Source of the DNA: Candidatus Peregrinibacteria bacterium CG10_big_fil_rev_8_21_14_0_10_49_16
Lineage (GTDB): Bacteria > Patescibacteriota > Gracilibacteria > Peribacterales > Peribacteraceae
Length of the DNA stretch: 19,012 nt
Assembly: GCA_002772605.1 (NCBI GenBank)
Contig: PFDS01000004.1
Span: 1-19,012, forward strand
Direction: 5' to 3'
Part shown: positions 4,943 to 12,251 of the stretch, piece after piece
How positions within the stretch are numbered: the stretch's first letter is position 1
Layout of the letters: the number at the start of each line of letters is the position of its first letter
The notes under the pieces: model-generated
Seen by the model: the letters and a program-made list of their open reading frames with translations, nothing else
Database searches by the model: none
What the model was told of the DNA's origin: nothing
Made by a program: the position numbers and the translations under genes

Positions 4943-6928
4943 CTATTCGATGTCAACGACATGGAGTCTCTTCTCATCAAGCACGTACAAACGGCCCTCA
5001 TCGGGGTCAACGAAAAGATCCTGTAGCTCACCAACTTGATCACCTTCCAACACGTACTGACGCAGGTAGGACGATTCCCCGTTTGCTGAAATTTCACTCG
5101 CCACAATGACACGCGAATGCACCGGATCAAGCAGGTAGAAGTTGCCACTCTGTAGTTTGAAGATCTTCGTCGCACCCTCTAGGGCATCCTGCGGAAGACG
5201 ACGAATCGTAAACGGCCGCACCTCTCCACGGAAGAGACGTACCACTTCTCCACCTTTCTTCAAAATGAAGACATTTCCATCTATCGCCATGTCAATGGCA
5301 CCAGACAGATCACCGTTCACATTATACTCCACCGGAGCAGTGTAGCGATTACTTAAACGTTCATACTTGTAAACCTGGTTGTTCTCTGGAGAGAGAACGT
5401 AGAGATAACGCAGGTACGCCTTCATGTCTTCTCCAACAATCCATCCAGCAGGATCTTCTGTCTTGAAAGATACCAACTGTCCACCAGTAAACTCGAGAAG
5501 ACTGTTGCCAGTCGTCAGAAAAGCCAATAGTTGATACCTGTCAAACTCCACACCGTCGATGATGAGTTCCTGGTCAGACACCGGAAGTGGATCATCAATG
5601 GAGTTGAGAAGGACTCGATAGAGATGTTGTCGGTCGAAGACAATGAATTCACCATCCCCCAAACCCAGAAGCCCCTGCGCCAACACCGCAGGAGTTTTAG
5701 AAGACAAGTTCACGACATTTCGTGGAGAGAGGCGCACAATGTTGTTCATCTCTTCACGTTTTGCACGAATCCGATCAAGAAGATCCAATGCTTCCGTACG
5801 GAAGGTACTCACTTCATTATCTACTACTTGTTTCGCACGTTCTTCGGCACGAAGCAGAATGGCATTCGCTGCCTCAGTATCACCAGCAAGGTACCGATTC
5901 TGTGCAGTCTGCATCTCGGAAGAAATCTGTTCTACCAAACTTTCCAACTCCACTCGCGTTTTGCCGCGTTGGCTAAAAATAGCCAAATGTACAACAACCC
6001 ACACAATGAGAAGAATAGCAACAACTGCAGCCATAAGCAGCAGCTGGCGACGTCGACGGAAACGCGGGTGAGTTATTTGCGCTATCTTTTCGCCCACATC
6101 TGGTACACATTGAGAAATACGCTCTGCCAGAGAACGTACAGCATCTCGTAGCAGAGCAGGCGAGAGCCTTGGTTGTCGTAGCGATGCGCGTCTTCGGACA
6201 GCAGAATGCGCGGGTGACGACAAAGGTTCCTGTGCGCGGCCTGCCCTGCCGACAGGCGGACGAGGCTCATGGGGTTCATAGAGGAGTGTTGCCAGCGCCG
6301 CTTCTTCACCGTCAGATTCAACATGGCGCACCAGTTCTTCAAGAAGTTGTTCCTCACGCTGTGCAAGCTGTGCAAGCTGTGCAGGAGTTAAAGAACGCAG
6401 CAGTCTTTGGGTAGAAAGTACGACTATGTCACGAGGATCGAGTGCACCTGACGCCACATGGACAAAAGCTGGAATGGGTTTACGTCCGGCATACTCTGTA
6501 ATCTGCGTTGTTGTGGATCCACGAATGAGGTACGCTTCACCTCGCCCCGTATGTGATACATGCAACAAGCCCCCCGCATCAAGAATAGAGACTATCATGT
6601 GTACCTCCTCCACGCGACGCGCCAGGAACAAACCTTTGAGAAACCCATTCAACTCTTTTAACGTACCATCTAACCGGTCCGGCGCCTCGTCGTCCCCCTC
6701 CAGGAGAGAGTGGTTCACGATCGCCATACACTCCTGCTCTACAGTTTCCATACCACTGGCGTCGGCACGAGTGTGCATCAACACACAGACAGGTTCTTTA
6801 CGATGCGACTTGAGGGAGTGGGTCACCAACGAAACAGTGTCTGGTGCAGAGGTTTGCCCCGTCCGAATCTGTACATCCATACAGTGACATAGGCTACGCA
6901 TATTCAGGAAAAGGGGCAAGATTGACAT
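4943..6928 (-). CDS. Degenerate PP2C-like domain, TM helix, coiled coil and C-terminal beta-propeller protein
   Basis: This 661-residue protein has no single named family that I recognise. Residues ~17-180 resemble a PP2C phosphatase: LDAGGLLHVSHTGRGEAYLIRG (split at 117-137) and RDIVVLSTQRL (166-176) fall where PP2C has the GDSRAYLIR and GDxLLLCSDGL motifs. The metal-binding SDG is replaced by STQ, so it is probably catalytically dead. An Ala/Glu-rich stretch (180-212), an Arg/Pro linker (~220-260) and a TM helix (296-318, preceded by RRRR) follow. Next comes a coiled-coil or helical region (~325-395), then repeated YVL/LYVLD-type strands (405-660) typical of a beta-propeller outside the membrane. 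This layout suggests a transmembrane sensor or scaffold linking an outside propeller to an inside regulatory domain (inference). The start at 6928 has an AGGAG 10 nt upstream; ATGs at 6901 and 6880 are alternatives. Confidence 0.7.
   Translation of the reverse strand: MSILPLFLNMRSLCHCMDVQIRTGQTSAPDTVSLVTHSLKSHRKEPVCVLMHTRADASGMETVEQECMAIVNHSLLEGDDEAPDRLDGTLKELNGFLKGLFLARRVEEVHMIVSILDAGGLLHVSHTGRGEAYLIRGSTTTQITEYAGRKPIPAFVHVASGALDPRDIVVLSTQRLLRSLTPAQLAQLAQREEQLLEELVRHVESDGEEAALATLLYEPHEPRPPVGRAGRAQEPLSSPAHSAVRRRASLRQPRLSPALLRDAVRSLAERISQCVPDVGEKIAQITHPRFRRRRQLLLMAAVVAILLIVWVVVHLAIFSQRGKTRVELESLVEQISSEMQTAQNRYLAGDTEAANAILLRAEERAKQVVDNEVSTFRTEALDLLDRIRAKREEMNNIVRLSPRNVVNLSSKTPAVLAQGLLGLGDGEFIVFDRQHLYRVLLNSIDDPLPVSDQELIIDGVEFDRYQLLAFLTTGNSLLEFTGGQLVSFKTEDPAGWIVGEDMKAYLRYLYVLSPENNQVYKYERLSNRYTAPVEYNVNGDLSGAIDMAIDGNVFILKKGGEVVRLFRGEVRPFTIRRLPQDALEGATKIFKLQSGNFYLLDPVHSRVIVASEISANGESSYLRQYVLEGDQVGELQDLFVDPDEGRLYVLDEKRLHVVDIE
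6245..6262 (+). repeat. GC-rich mini-element inside a coding region
   Basis: The 18 bases share the pattern CCTG(n)CCG...CAGGCGG(R)CG with an intergenic element at 12167-12189. Here they encode part of the Arg/Pro/Gly linker (about residues 222-231) of the propeller protein. That is consistent with a small dispersed repeat having inserted in frame. Confidence 0.45.
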
Positions 6929-6943
6929 TCATTGTGATCTCCT
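6894..6943 (-). promoter_or_regulatory. Shine-Dalgarno and overlapping 12-codon leader ORF
   Basis: AGGAG (6939-6943) is one of the few clear Shine-Dalgarno sites here. It is 6 nt from an ATG at 6932 that opens a 12-residue ORF (MNVNLAPFPEYA, stop 6894-6896) and 10 nt from the ATG at 6928 of the long frame. The short ORF ends 2 nt past an in-frame ATG (6899-6901) of the long gene, a layout that would allow coupled re-initiation. Confidence 0.4.
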
Positions 6944-6987
6944 GTGAACGAAGCGTGAGCGCATACCAACAGGTTTTTCAAAAACCA

Positions 6988-7016
6988 AATATAATAATTT
7001 GTTTACTTTAAGCCAA
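6988..7016 (-). promoter_or_regulatory. Promoter of the propeller-protein operon
   Basis: On the minus strand TTGGCT (7011-7016), a 17-nt spacer and TATATT (6988-6993). This predicts a leader of about 50 nt, unlike most genes here. A GGTTTTT/AAAAACC dyad (6972-6986) would lie at the 5' end of the transcript. Confidence 0.5.
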
Positions 7017-7109
7017 AAATTCGCATATACGACAAAATAATCTTGCAATCAAATACGAGTAGGTGTAGGCTACGCAGTAGCAACAAGCAAATGACGTATA
7101 TTTTAATCG

Positions 7110-7115
7110 TATAAA
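7110..7115 (+). promoter_or_regulatory. -10-like box of RNase J gene
   Basis: TATAAA lies 9 nt before the ATG at 7125. No -35 with normal spacing is visible and there is no clear Shine-Dalgarno, so this is a weak call that follows the leaderless pattern of neighbouring genes. Confidence 0.35.
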
Positions 7116-7124
7116 AGAGCAAAC

Positions 7125-8873
7125 ATGAAACCTTTGAGAAAGTGGGTTGGAATAAGAAAAACATCATCTTTTCGACCAAAAATGGACGACCAAAAACCAA
7201 ACGCAAAAGGTTTGCGGCTCTATCCACTTGGCGGATTTGAGCAAATTGGACGCAACTGTTTTGTGGTTGATGTACAGGGAGACCTCTTTATTATTGACCT
7301 TGGGCTGCAATTCCCTGAGGAAGATATGCTCGGCATCGACTACCTCGTTCCGGATATCTCAGAACTCAAAGGTAAAGAGAAGCGCATTAAAGCGCTCCTC
7401 TTTACTCACGGCCATCTCGATCACATCGGAGCAGTACAACACCTTCTCCCCGAACTGCACTTCCCCCCGTGCTTTGGAACCAAACTCACCATGGCCATGG
7501 TCCGTAAACGCCTGGACGAAGAAAAGCTCGTGGGCAAAGCACAACTGAACACTGTTGCCTATGGAAAACGTATACGCATTGGAAAAGTTGAAGTGGAATT
7601 CATTCGCGTGAACCACAGTATTCCCGACTCTGCAGCCATTGCTCTACATACTCCACAGGGAACGATTCTTCACACAGGGGACTTCAAGTTCGACTTCACA
7701 CCCATGAACGAGCCGCCTGCAGATATGCAGCGTTTGTCGGAGCTTGGCAAACAAGGTGTGCTCGCAATTATCGCTGACTCTACGAACGCACCAAAACCCG
7801 GAATGAGTCCAAGTGAGAAAGAAATTTCTGAAACTCTGTTCAACCTCATTCGTGATGCAGACGGACGCATTATTGTTTCCACCTTCAGTTCACTCCTCAA
7901 CCGTATCCAGCAGGTTGTCGAACATGCGAGGACGTTCAACCGTAAAGTCTTCATATCCGGCCGAAGCATGGAAACGAACATTGAAATTGCACAGAACTTA
8001 GGATACTTAAAAGCTCCACGCGGTCTGATCCGCAAAGTGAGCCCAGCCATGAACTCTCTCCCCGACAACCAAGTCCTCATTATTACTACGGGGAGCCAGG
8101 GTGAAGAAAACGCCGGACTCGCGCGTATTGGCCTTGGCACGCACCGACAAATTTCCCTGAAAAAAGGAGACACCGTCATCTTAAGTTCCAACCCCATTAT
8201 CGGGAATCAACGCGCCGTCCAAAAAGTGATCAACAACCTGCATCTCAAAGGTGCGCACGTGAAAACGAATGCGGAACTGGCACTGCACACCACAGGACAC
8301 GGCAACCGTGACGATATTCTCCTCATGCACCGCCTGGTACAGGCCAAGCACATTATTCCCGAACACGGAGAACCGTACATGCGTGAAGCACACGCCGAAA
8401 TTGCACGCACGTTGCGTTACCCGGACAATCAGATCCACATGCTGGCCAACGGAGAAATCCTGGAATTCGACATGCAAGGAAATGCCCGTAAAAGTAAGAC
8501 CAAAGTCCCCATACGCGACGTCATTATCGACGGCCGCACACCGGCAACAGCCGAGGGACAACGGGTACTCACGGACCGAAAGATTATGAGTCGAGGAGGG
8601 ACAATTATTGTCGTCGTGAAAGTCTACAAAGACTCTAAACGTCTTGTGGGTGACCCCGATGCCATTTCCCGCGGCCTGATTTACGGCTCGGAACAGGAAG
8701 AAGTCAGTAGAGAAGTAGTGCGCATTACAAAAAAAACGTACGAGGAAGAACTGTCACGCAATGTGACAGACCGAAAAGTGATCAAACGAGCAGTAACTGG
8801 CGCTCTGTACCGCTATTTCGACCGCAAAATCGATCGTGAGCCGATGATTATCCCCATTATTGTGGAGGTCTAG
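7125..8873 (+). CDS. rnj: Ribonuclease J
   Basis: RNase J is a metallo-beta-lactamase/beta-CASP nuclease with endonuclease and 5'-3' exonuclease activity in mRNA turnover and rRNA maturation. The 582-residue protein has PLGGFEQIGRN (34-44), the zinc-binding HGHLDH (95-100), NHS with His164, TGDFKFD with Asp186, and the beta-CASP motifs DSTN (218-221), SGRSM (278-282), TTGSQGE (321-327), HTTGHGNRDD (388-397) and PEHGE (412-416). The C-terminal domain is of normal length. Residues 1-28 are a basic, polar extension ahead of the usual start; an ATG at 7182 (Met20) is an alternative. The gene is monocistronic and its stop overlaps that of convergent pyrB by 4 nt. Having RNase J and many 5'-leaderless mRNAs in one genome is notable, since its exonuclease starts at 5' ends. 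Confidence 0.97.
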   Translation: MKPLRKWVGIRKTSSFRPKMDDQKPNAKGLRLYPLGGFEQIGRNCFVVDVQGDLFIIDLGLQFPEEDMLGIDYLVPDISELKGKEKRIKALLFTHGHLDHIGAVQHLLPELHFPPCFGTKLTMAMVRKRLDEEKLVGKAQLNTVAYGKRIRIGKVEVEFIRVNHSIPDSAAIALHTPQGTILHTGDFKFDFTPMNEPPADMQRLSELGKQGVLAIIADSTNAPKPGMSPSEKEISETLFNLIRDADGRIIVSTFSSLLNRIQQVVEHARTFNRKVFISGRSMETNIEIAQNLGYLKAPRGLIRKVSPAMNSLPDNQVLIITTGSQGEENAGLARIGLGTHRQISLKKGDTVILSSNPIIGNQRAVQKVINNLHLKGAHVKTNAELALHTTGHGNRDDILLMHRLVQAKHIIPEHGEPYMREAHAEIARTLRYPDNQIHMLANGEILEFDMQGNARKSKTKVPIRDVIIDGRTPATAEGQRVLTDRKIMSRGGTIIVVVKVYKDSKRLVGDPDAISRGLIYGSEQEEVSREVVRITKKTYEEELSRNVTDRKVIKRAVTGALYRYFDRKIDREPMIIPIIVEV

Positions 8874-9802
8874 GAGAGCATCATCGCCAGTAACGCCATG
8901 CGCACAGGGACGCCGTTAGCACTTTGACGAAAGTAGGCGGCGTGCGGAAGTGTGTCGACTGACGGATCAATTTCGTCCACACGCGGCAGAGGATGCATCA
9001 CAACAGATTTCTTCCCCTGAAGGTGGTCTGCATGAAGTACGTAGGAACCTTTCAAGCGTTCGTACTCAGACTTATCTTCGAACCGTTCCTGCTGAATACG
9101 CGTCATGTAGATCACATCAGCACTCAGACCCACTTCAAGCTGCTCCGTTTCTGTGTAGGCGATACCACGCTCGTCAAACATACCCACAATCTTTCGCGGC
9201 ATGCGCAACTCCGGAGGAGAAATCAATGTAAAACGCACACCGGAAAAGTGTGAAAGGAGCACACTGACCGAGTGCACTGTCCTGCCGTAGAGGAGGTCCC
9301 CCACAACTGCGATATGTATGTGGTCCAACCGGCCGCATTCCTTCTGAATCGTGTAGACATCCAGCAAACCCTGCGTGGGGTGCTGTCCAGGACCATCGCC
9401 TGCGTTCAGAAAAGGCACAACGCTCGCTGCTGCTGCTTTTTCCGCACTTCCTTCCTCCGGATGACGCATACAAATCACGTCGGCATACCCACTCACCACG
9501 CGGATCATATCCTCAATAGATTCTCCTTTGTAGAGCGAACTAAACTGAATGCCATCAGCCGTAATGATTTCTCCGCCTAGTCGTTGCATTGCCGTCTCGA
9601 AACTCAGTCTCGTGCGCGTACTCGGCTCGAAGAACAAACTGGCAAGAATCTTCCCTTGAAGAAGATCCATTCCACCACTCTGAAGAACCAATTCCATTTC
9701 TTGTGCAACAGAAAAAATAGCAAGCATATCTTCACGAGAAACCTGCTCCGTGGACACGAGGTGCCCGAAGGAGAGCTGTCGCAGTGCGCTTACAGAAGCC
9801 AT
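8870..9802 (-). CDS. pyrB: Aspartate carbamoyltransferase catalytic subunit
   Basis: PyrB condenses carbamoyl phosphate and L-aspartate to N-carbamoyl-L-aspartate, the committed step of pyrimidine synthesis. The 310-residue chain has all the active-site segments: FFEPSTRTR (57-65), SSLYKGES (88-95), HPTQGLLD (141-148), GDLLYGRTVHS (168-178), MHPLPRVDEI (269-278) and a final YFRQSANGVPVRMALL. The length is normal. No pyrI regulatory subunit or other pyr gene is in the window, so it is likely an unregulated trimer (inference). It could be mistaken for ornithine carbamoyltransferase, but that enzyme has a different aspartate/ornithine loop than the HPLPR segment seen here. The ATG lies 9 nt from a shared palindromic -10 box. 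Confidence 0.97.
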   Translation of the reverse strand: MASVSALRQLSFGHLVSTEQVSREDMLAIFSVAQEMELVLQSGGMDLLQGKILASLFFEPSTRTRLSFETAMQRLGGEIITADGIQFSSLYKGESIEDMIRVVSGYADVICMRHPEEGSAEKAAAASVVPFLNAGDGPGQHPTQGLLDVYTIQKECGRLDHIHIAVVGDLLYGRTVHSVSVLLSHFSGVRFTLISPPELRMPRKIVGMFDERGIAYTETEQLEVGLSADVIYMTRIQQERFEDKSEYERLKGSYVLHADHLQGKKSVVMHPLPRVDEIDPSVDTLPHAAYFRQSANGVPVRMALLAMMLS

Positions 9803-9811
9803 GTTGAAGGG

Positions 9812-9819
9812 AGTATACT
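9812..9819. promoter_or_regulatory. Shared palindromic -10 box for pyrB and the flippase gene
   Basis: AGTATACT is its own complement, so it presents TATACT in both directions. It is 9 nt before the pyrB ATG (minus) and 7 nt before the flippase ATG (plus). Neither side has a good -35 at 16-18 nt. Confidence 0.45.
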
Positions 9820-9826
9820 GTAGAAG

Positions 9827-11278
9827 ATGTCACAACGAAAGATTGCTTCTTCAGCCCTCTGGCAAATCGCCAGTCAGTGCGTCATGGCTGCCTTAAGCAT
9901 TGTTACAGTTAAATTCGTTGCGGTAGGACTCTCAAAAGAACTTGCCGGAAACTACAACTCCGCATACGGCTACTTACAGCTCTTTGGAATTCTTGCAGAT
10001 TTTGGACTCTACGCTGTCGCCGTACGTGAAGTGAGTAGAGCACAAGACAAAGTAAAGGTTCTCAGCACTCTCGTTGTGCTGCGCGGAAGCATCCTCCTCC
10101 TCTCTCTGATTACAGCTCTCTTCTTCGTTTGGGTTCTTCCAGTGTGGCACCACACACCCCTGCCCCTTAGCGTCACCATCGCAGCTCTCGTTCCACTCTT
10201 TACCCTCCTAGCCGGCATACTTCGTACCGTTTTCCAAGTGCACTACAAAATGCACTACGTGTTTGTTGCAGAAGTGTCACAACGCATCGTCACGGTAGGA
10301 CTCATTGGCACACTGGTTGCGCTTGGCCTTCGTGGCAGTACAAACCTGCACGACCTTCACCTATTCCTCTTCTTCGGTGGAGTCGGCGCATTCGTACTCT
10401 TTCTCATTTCTCTCTTCTACGCGAACCAGCTCATCCCCGTTCAGTGCGCCGTTGATTGGCAGGTACTACAAACAATCCTGGTAAAAGCATTTCCTTACGG
10501 CATCGCTTTCCTCTGCATCGCACTCTACCGTCAAATGGATACAACGCTGATTGCACTCCTGCGACCGGACTTTGAGTTACAGAACGCCTACTACGGATTC
10601 GTACTGCGCATGACAGACATGGCCTACCTTATTCCAACATTTCTCCTCAACTCCACCCTTCCTACTCTCACACAGACACAAGCAAAGTCTGTCGAGCGAC
10701 AAGCACTCCTCGAAAAAACCTTCGTCCTCATCCTCGCAACCGGCATCACTGCCTGTCTCTTTGCCCTGCTCTGGCCACGTCCACTCATGCAACTTCTCAC
10801 AACAGAGCAATACCTCTCCACGCATGCGCGTGCAGGAGCTGACACTGCGCTTCGTCTTCTCGCTCTTCCTATGCTGCTCAACGGAGTCATTCTCTTCAGC
10901 TTCTACGCTCTTCTCACTGTGCACCACTGGAAACCTCTTGTCTGGAAGCTCAGTAGTGCAGCCGCCGTCGCCCTCGTTATGAATACTCTTCTCATTCCCA
11001 GGTTCGGATTCGTCGGCGCCGGCATCACCTCCATCACCATCCACCTCCTTCTCTCCACCCTTCTCCTTCCTACTGCCATCTCTACCATTCACTTCACTGT
11101 TCCCTGGAAGAAACTTTTCCCTCTCACTCTCTTTGCTGTCTTTCTGGGTGGAGGACTACTGCTTACACAACCTCTTCTCACGTCAAATCTTCACACAGCC
11201 ATTGGACTTGGTGTTATGGGAGTCTTCACACTTCTCCTTACACACGCTTTACACATCCAAAAACTTTCACTGAAGTGA
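9827..11278 (+). CDS. Wzx-like polysaccharide flippase (MOP superfamily)
   Basis: This 483-residue protein is almost wholly hydrophobic, with about 12-14 predicted TM helices. Its N-terminus (SALWQIASQCVMAALSIVTVKF) is typical of oligosaccharide flippases. The internal LRMTDMAYLIPTFLLNSTLPTLTQ segment corresponds to the conserved mid-protein region, as does the VLRGSILLLS helix. Such proteins move lipid-linked sugars across the membrane; MurJ is a less likely alternative because its charged signature residues were not recognised. Context supports envelope polysaccharide work: a sugar-phosphate nucleotidyltransferase lies two genes downstream. It ends with TGA, which argues for the standard bacterial code. 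Third codon positions are strongly C-biased, as in other plus-strand genes left of the origin. Confidence 0.85.
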   Translation: MSQRKIASSALWQIASQCVMAALSIVTVKFVAVGLSKELAGNYNSAYGYLQLFGILADFGLYAVAVREVSRAQDKVKVLSTLVVLRGSILLLSLITALFFVWVLPVWHHTPLPLSVTIAALVPLFTLLAGILRTVFQVHYKMHYVFVAEVSQRIVTVGLIGTLVALGLRGSTNLHDLHLFLFFGGVGAFVLFLISLFYANQLIPVQCAVDWQVLQTILVKAFPYGIAFLCIALYRQMDTTLIALLRPDFELQNAYYGFVLRMTDMAYLIPTFLLNSTLPTLTQTQAKSVERQALLEKTFVLILATGITACLFALLWPRPLMQLLTTEQYLSTHARAGADTALRLLALPMLLNGVILFSFYALLTVHHWKPLVWKLSSAAAVALVMNTLLIPRFGFVGAGITSITIHLLLSTLLLPTAISTIHFTVPWKKLFPLTLFAVFLGGGLLLTQPLLTSNLHTAIGLGVMGVFTLLLTHALHIQKLSLK

Positions 11279-11292
11279 AAGGAAGTTATAAT
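11264..11292 (+). promoter_or_regulatory. Dyad and TATAAT promoter before the MBL-fold gene
   Basis: CTTTCAC-TGAA-GTGAAAG (11264-11281) is a perfect 7-bp inverted repeat spanning the flippase stop codon. TATAAT (11287-11292) follows and ends 7 nt before the TTG start at 11300. The hexamer at 17-nt spacing, CTTTCA, is a poor -35, so the dyad may be an operator, an activator site or a weak terminator. Confidence 0.5.
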
Positions 11293-11299
11293 TTCCTAC

Positions 11300-12115
11300 T
11301 TGAAACAGACTATTCTAGTTCTCATAGGCCTTCTCACACTCGCATCCCTCGAACTCACAAAATTGCCCGACGGAAACCTACACCTTCATGTCCTCGATGT
11401 CGGGCAGGGGGACAGTATTCTTCTCACCACGCCATCCGGCAAACACATTCTCGTAGACGGAGGGCCGGACCTGAAAACACTCGAACACCTGGGACACCAC
11501 CTTCCGTTCTTCGGCCGCCGTATCGATCTTCTCATTCTCTCTCACCCAAACCAAGACCACCTTTCCGCACTCCCGGAAGTCACCAAGCGGTACTCCGTCG
11601 GCGCAATTCTCCTTACCGGGGCACCGTTTGACCTCACACGCTACGACGCACTCCTTGCACAAGTACAAAAACAAAACATTCCCGTTGTCACCGCGGACCC
11701 GGACCAGGATATCAGCATGGGTGACGGTGTGGTCATCGACGTTGTCTGGCCACCGACAAAACTGCCAAAAGACTTTCTCAAAAACGAAAACGAGCTCTCG
11801 GTCGTTGCCCGCGTGCTCTACAAAAACCACAAAGTCCTCCTTACTGGTGACATCGAACACGGTGCCGAGGTATCCATCCTGCAGTCTGGCGCTGATGTCG
11901 ACTCTACAATTCTCAAAGTAGCACACCACGGTAGTAAATCCTCCTCATCCACAGGGTTTCTCCTTGCCACTTCCCCGAACCTCGCCCTCATCTCCGCCGG
12001 CGCAGACAACCCTTATGGCCATCCTCATGAGGAAGTGGTGGAGAAGTTAGAGAGAATGGGTTTGAAAGTGAGAAATACAGGAGAAGAGGGGACGGTTTCT
12101 ATAACTTTACAGTAG
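11300..12115 (+). CDS. ComEC C-terminal-like metallo-beta-lactamase protein, membrane-anchored
   Basis: The 271-residue protein starts at TTG, 7 nt after a perfect TATAAT. A hydrophobic N-terminus (about 3-17) is a signal or anchor. The rest is an MBL domain of the ComEC/Rec2 kind: LDVGQGDSILL (32-42), VDGG (52-55), SHPNQDH (81-87, usually THPDADH), LLTGDIE (180-186), KVAHHGSKSSSS (206-217) and NPYGHP (237-242). In ComEC this domain is fused to a competence channel; here it stands alone with no Competence domain in the window. It may degrade DNA outside the membrane or act as another phosphodiesterase. Position after the flippase suggests co-expression, but its own promoter is likely. Confidence 0.87.
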   Translation: MKQTILVLIGLLTLASLELTKLPDGNLHLHVLDVGQGDSILLTTPSGKHILVDGGPDLKTLEHLGHHLPFFGRRIDLLILSHPNQDHLSALPEVTKRYSVGAILLTGAPFDLTRYDALLAQVQKQNIPVVTADPDQDISMGDGVVIDVVWPPTKLPKDFLKNENELSVVARVLYKNHKVLLTGDIEHGAEVSILQSGADVDSTILKVAHHGSKSSSSTGFLLATSPNLALISAGADNPYGHPHEEVVEKLERMGLKVRNTGEEGTVSITLQ

Positions 12116-12153
12116 TCCGAACCAAAGGTTGTACGGATGACCCAGATCCAGTA

Positions 12154-12200
12154 AATCTGCATAATCCCTGTCCGTCCGGCAGGCGGGCGTGTAATCTGCA
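12154..12200. repeat. GC-rich mini-element bracketed by an 8-bp direct repeat
   Basis: AATCTGCA occurs at 12154-12161 and again at 12193-12200. Between them is a 31-bp stretch containing the GC-rich element (12167-12189) that shares its ends with 6245-6262. The layout resembles a target-site duplication around a small insertion. Confidence 0.45.
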
Positions 12201-12216
12201 GTTCAGACTATATCGC

Positions 12217-12245
12217 TTTCCAAAGCCAAGTTTGGCAACTATACT
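12217..12245 (+). promoter_or_regulatory. Promoter of the nucleotidyltransferase gene (predicted leaderless)
   Basis: TTTCCA (12217-12222), a 17-nt spacer and TATACT (12240-12245). The -10 ends 6 nt before the proposed ATC start at 12252, the same spacing as the smpB and transglutaminase-like genes. Confidence 0.55.
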
Positions 12246-12251
12246 TCACAC

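Noticed and set aside
4951..4956. Perfect TTGACA (minus strand) upstream of the RibL-like gene
   Set aside because: The nearest -10, TATACT, is only 13 nt away, too close for a normal promoter.
5531..6151. 206-codon plus-strand frame
   Set aside because: It is antisense to the coiled-coil and propeller part of the minus-strand gene and shows no domain.
10577..11092. 171-codon minus-strand frame, Glu/Lys/Gly-rich
   Set aside because: It is a shadow of the flippase gene; its odd composition is the reverse of C-rich hydrophobic codons.
12116..12137. Hairpin TCCGAACC/GGTT-GTA-CGGA after the MBL gene
   Set aside because: It has a 3-nt bulge and no T-run, too weak to call a terminator.
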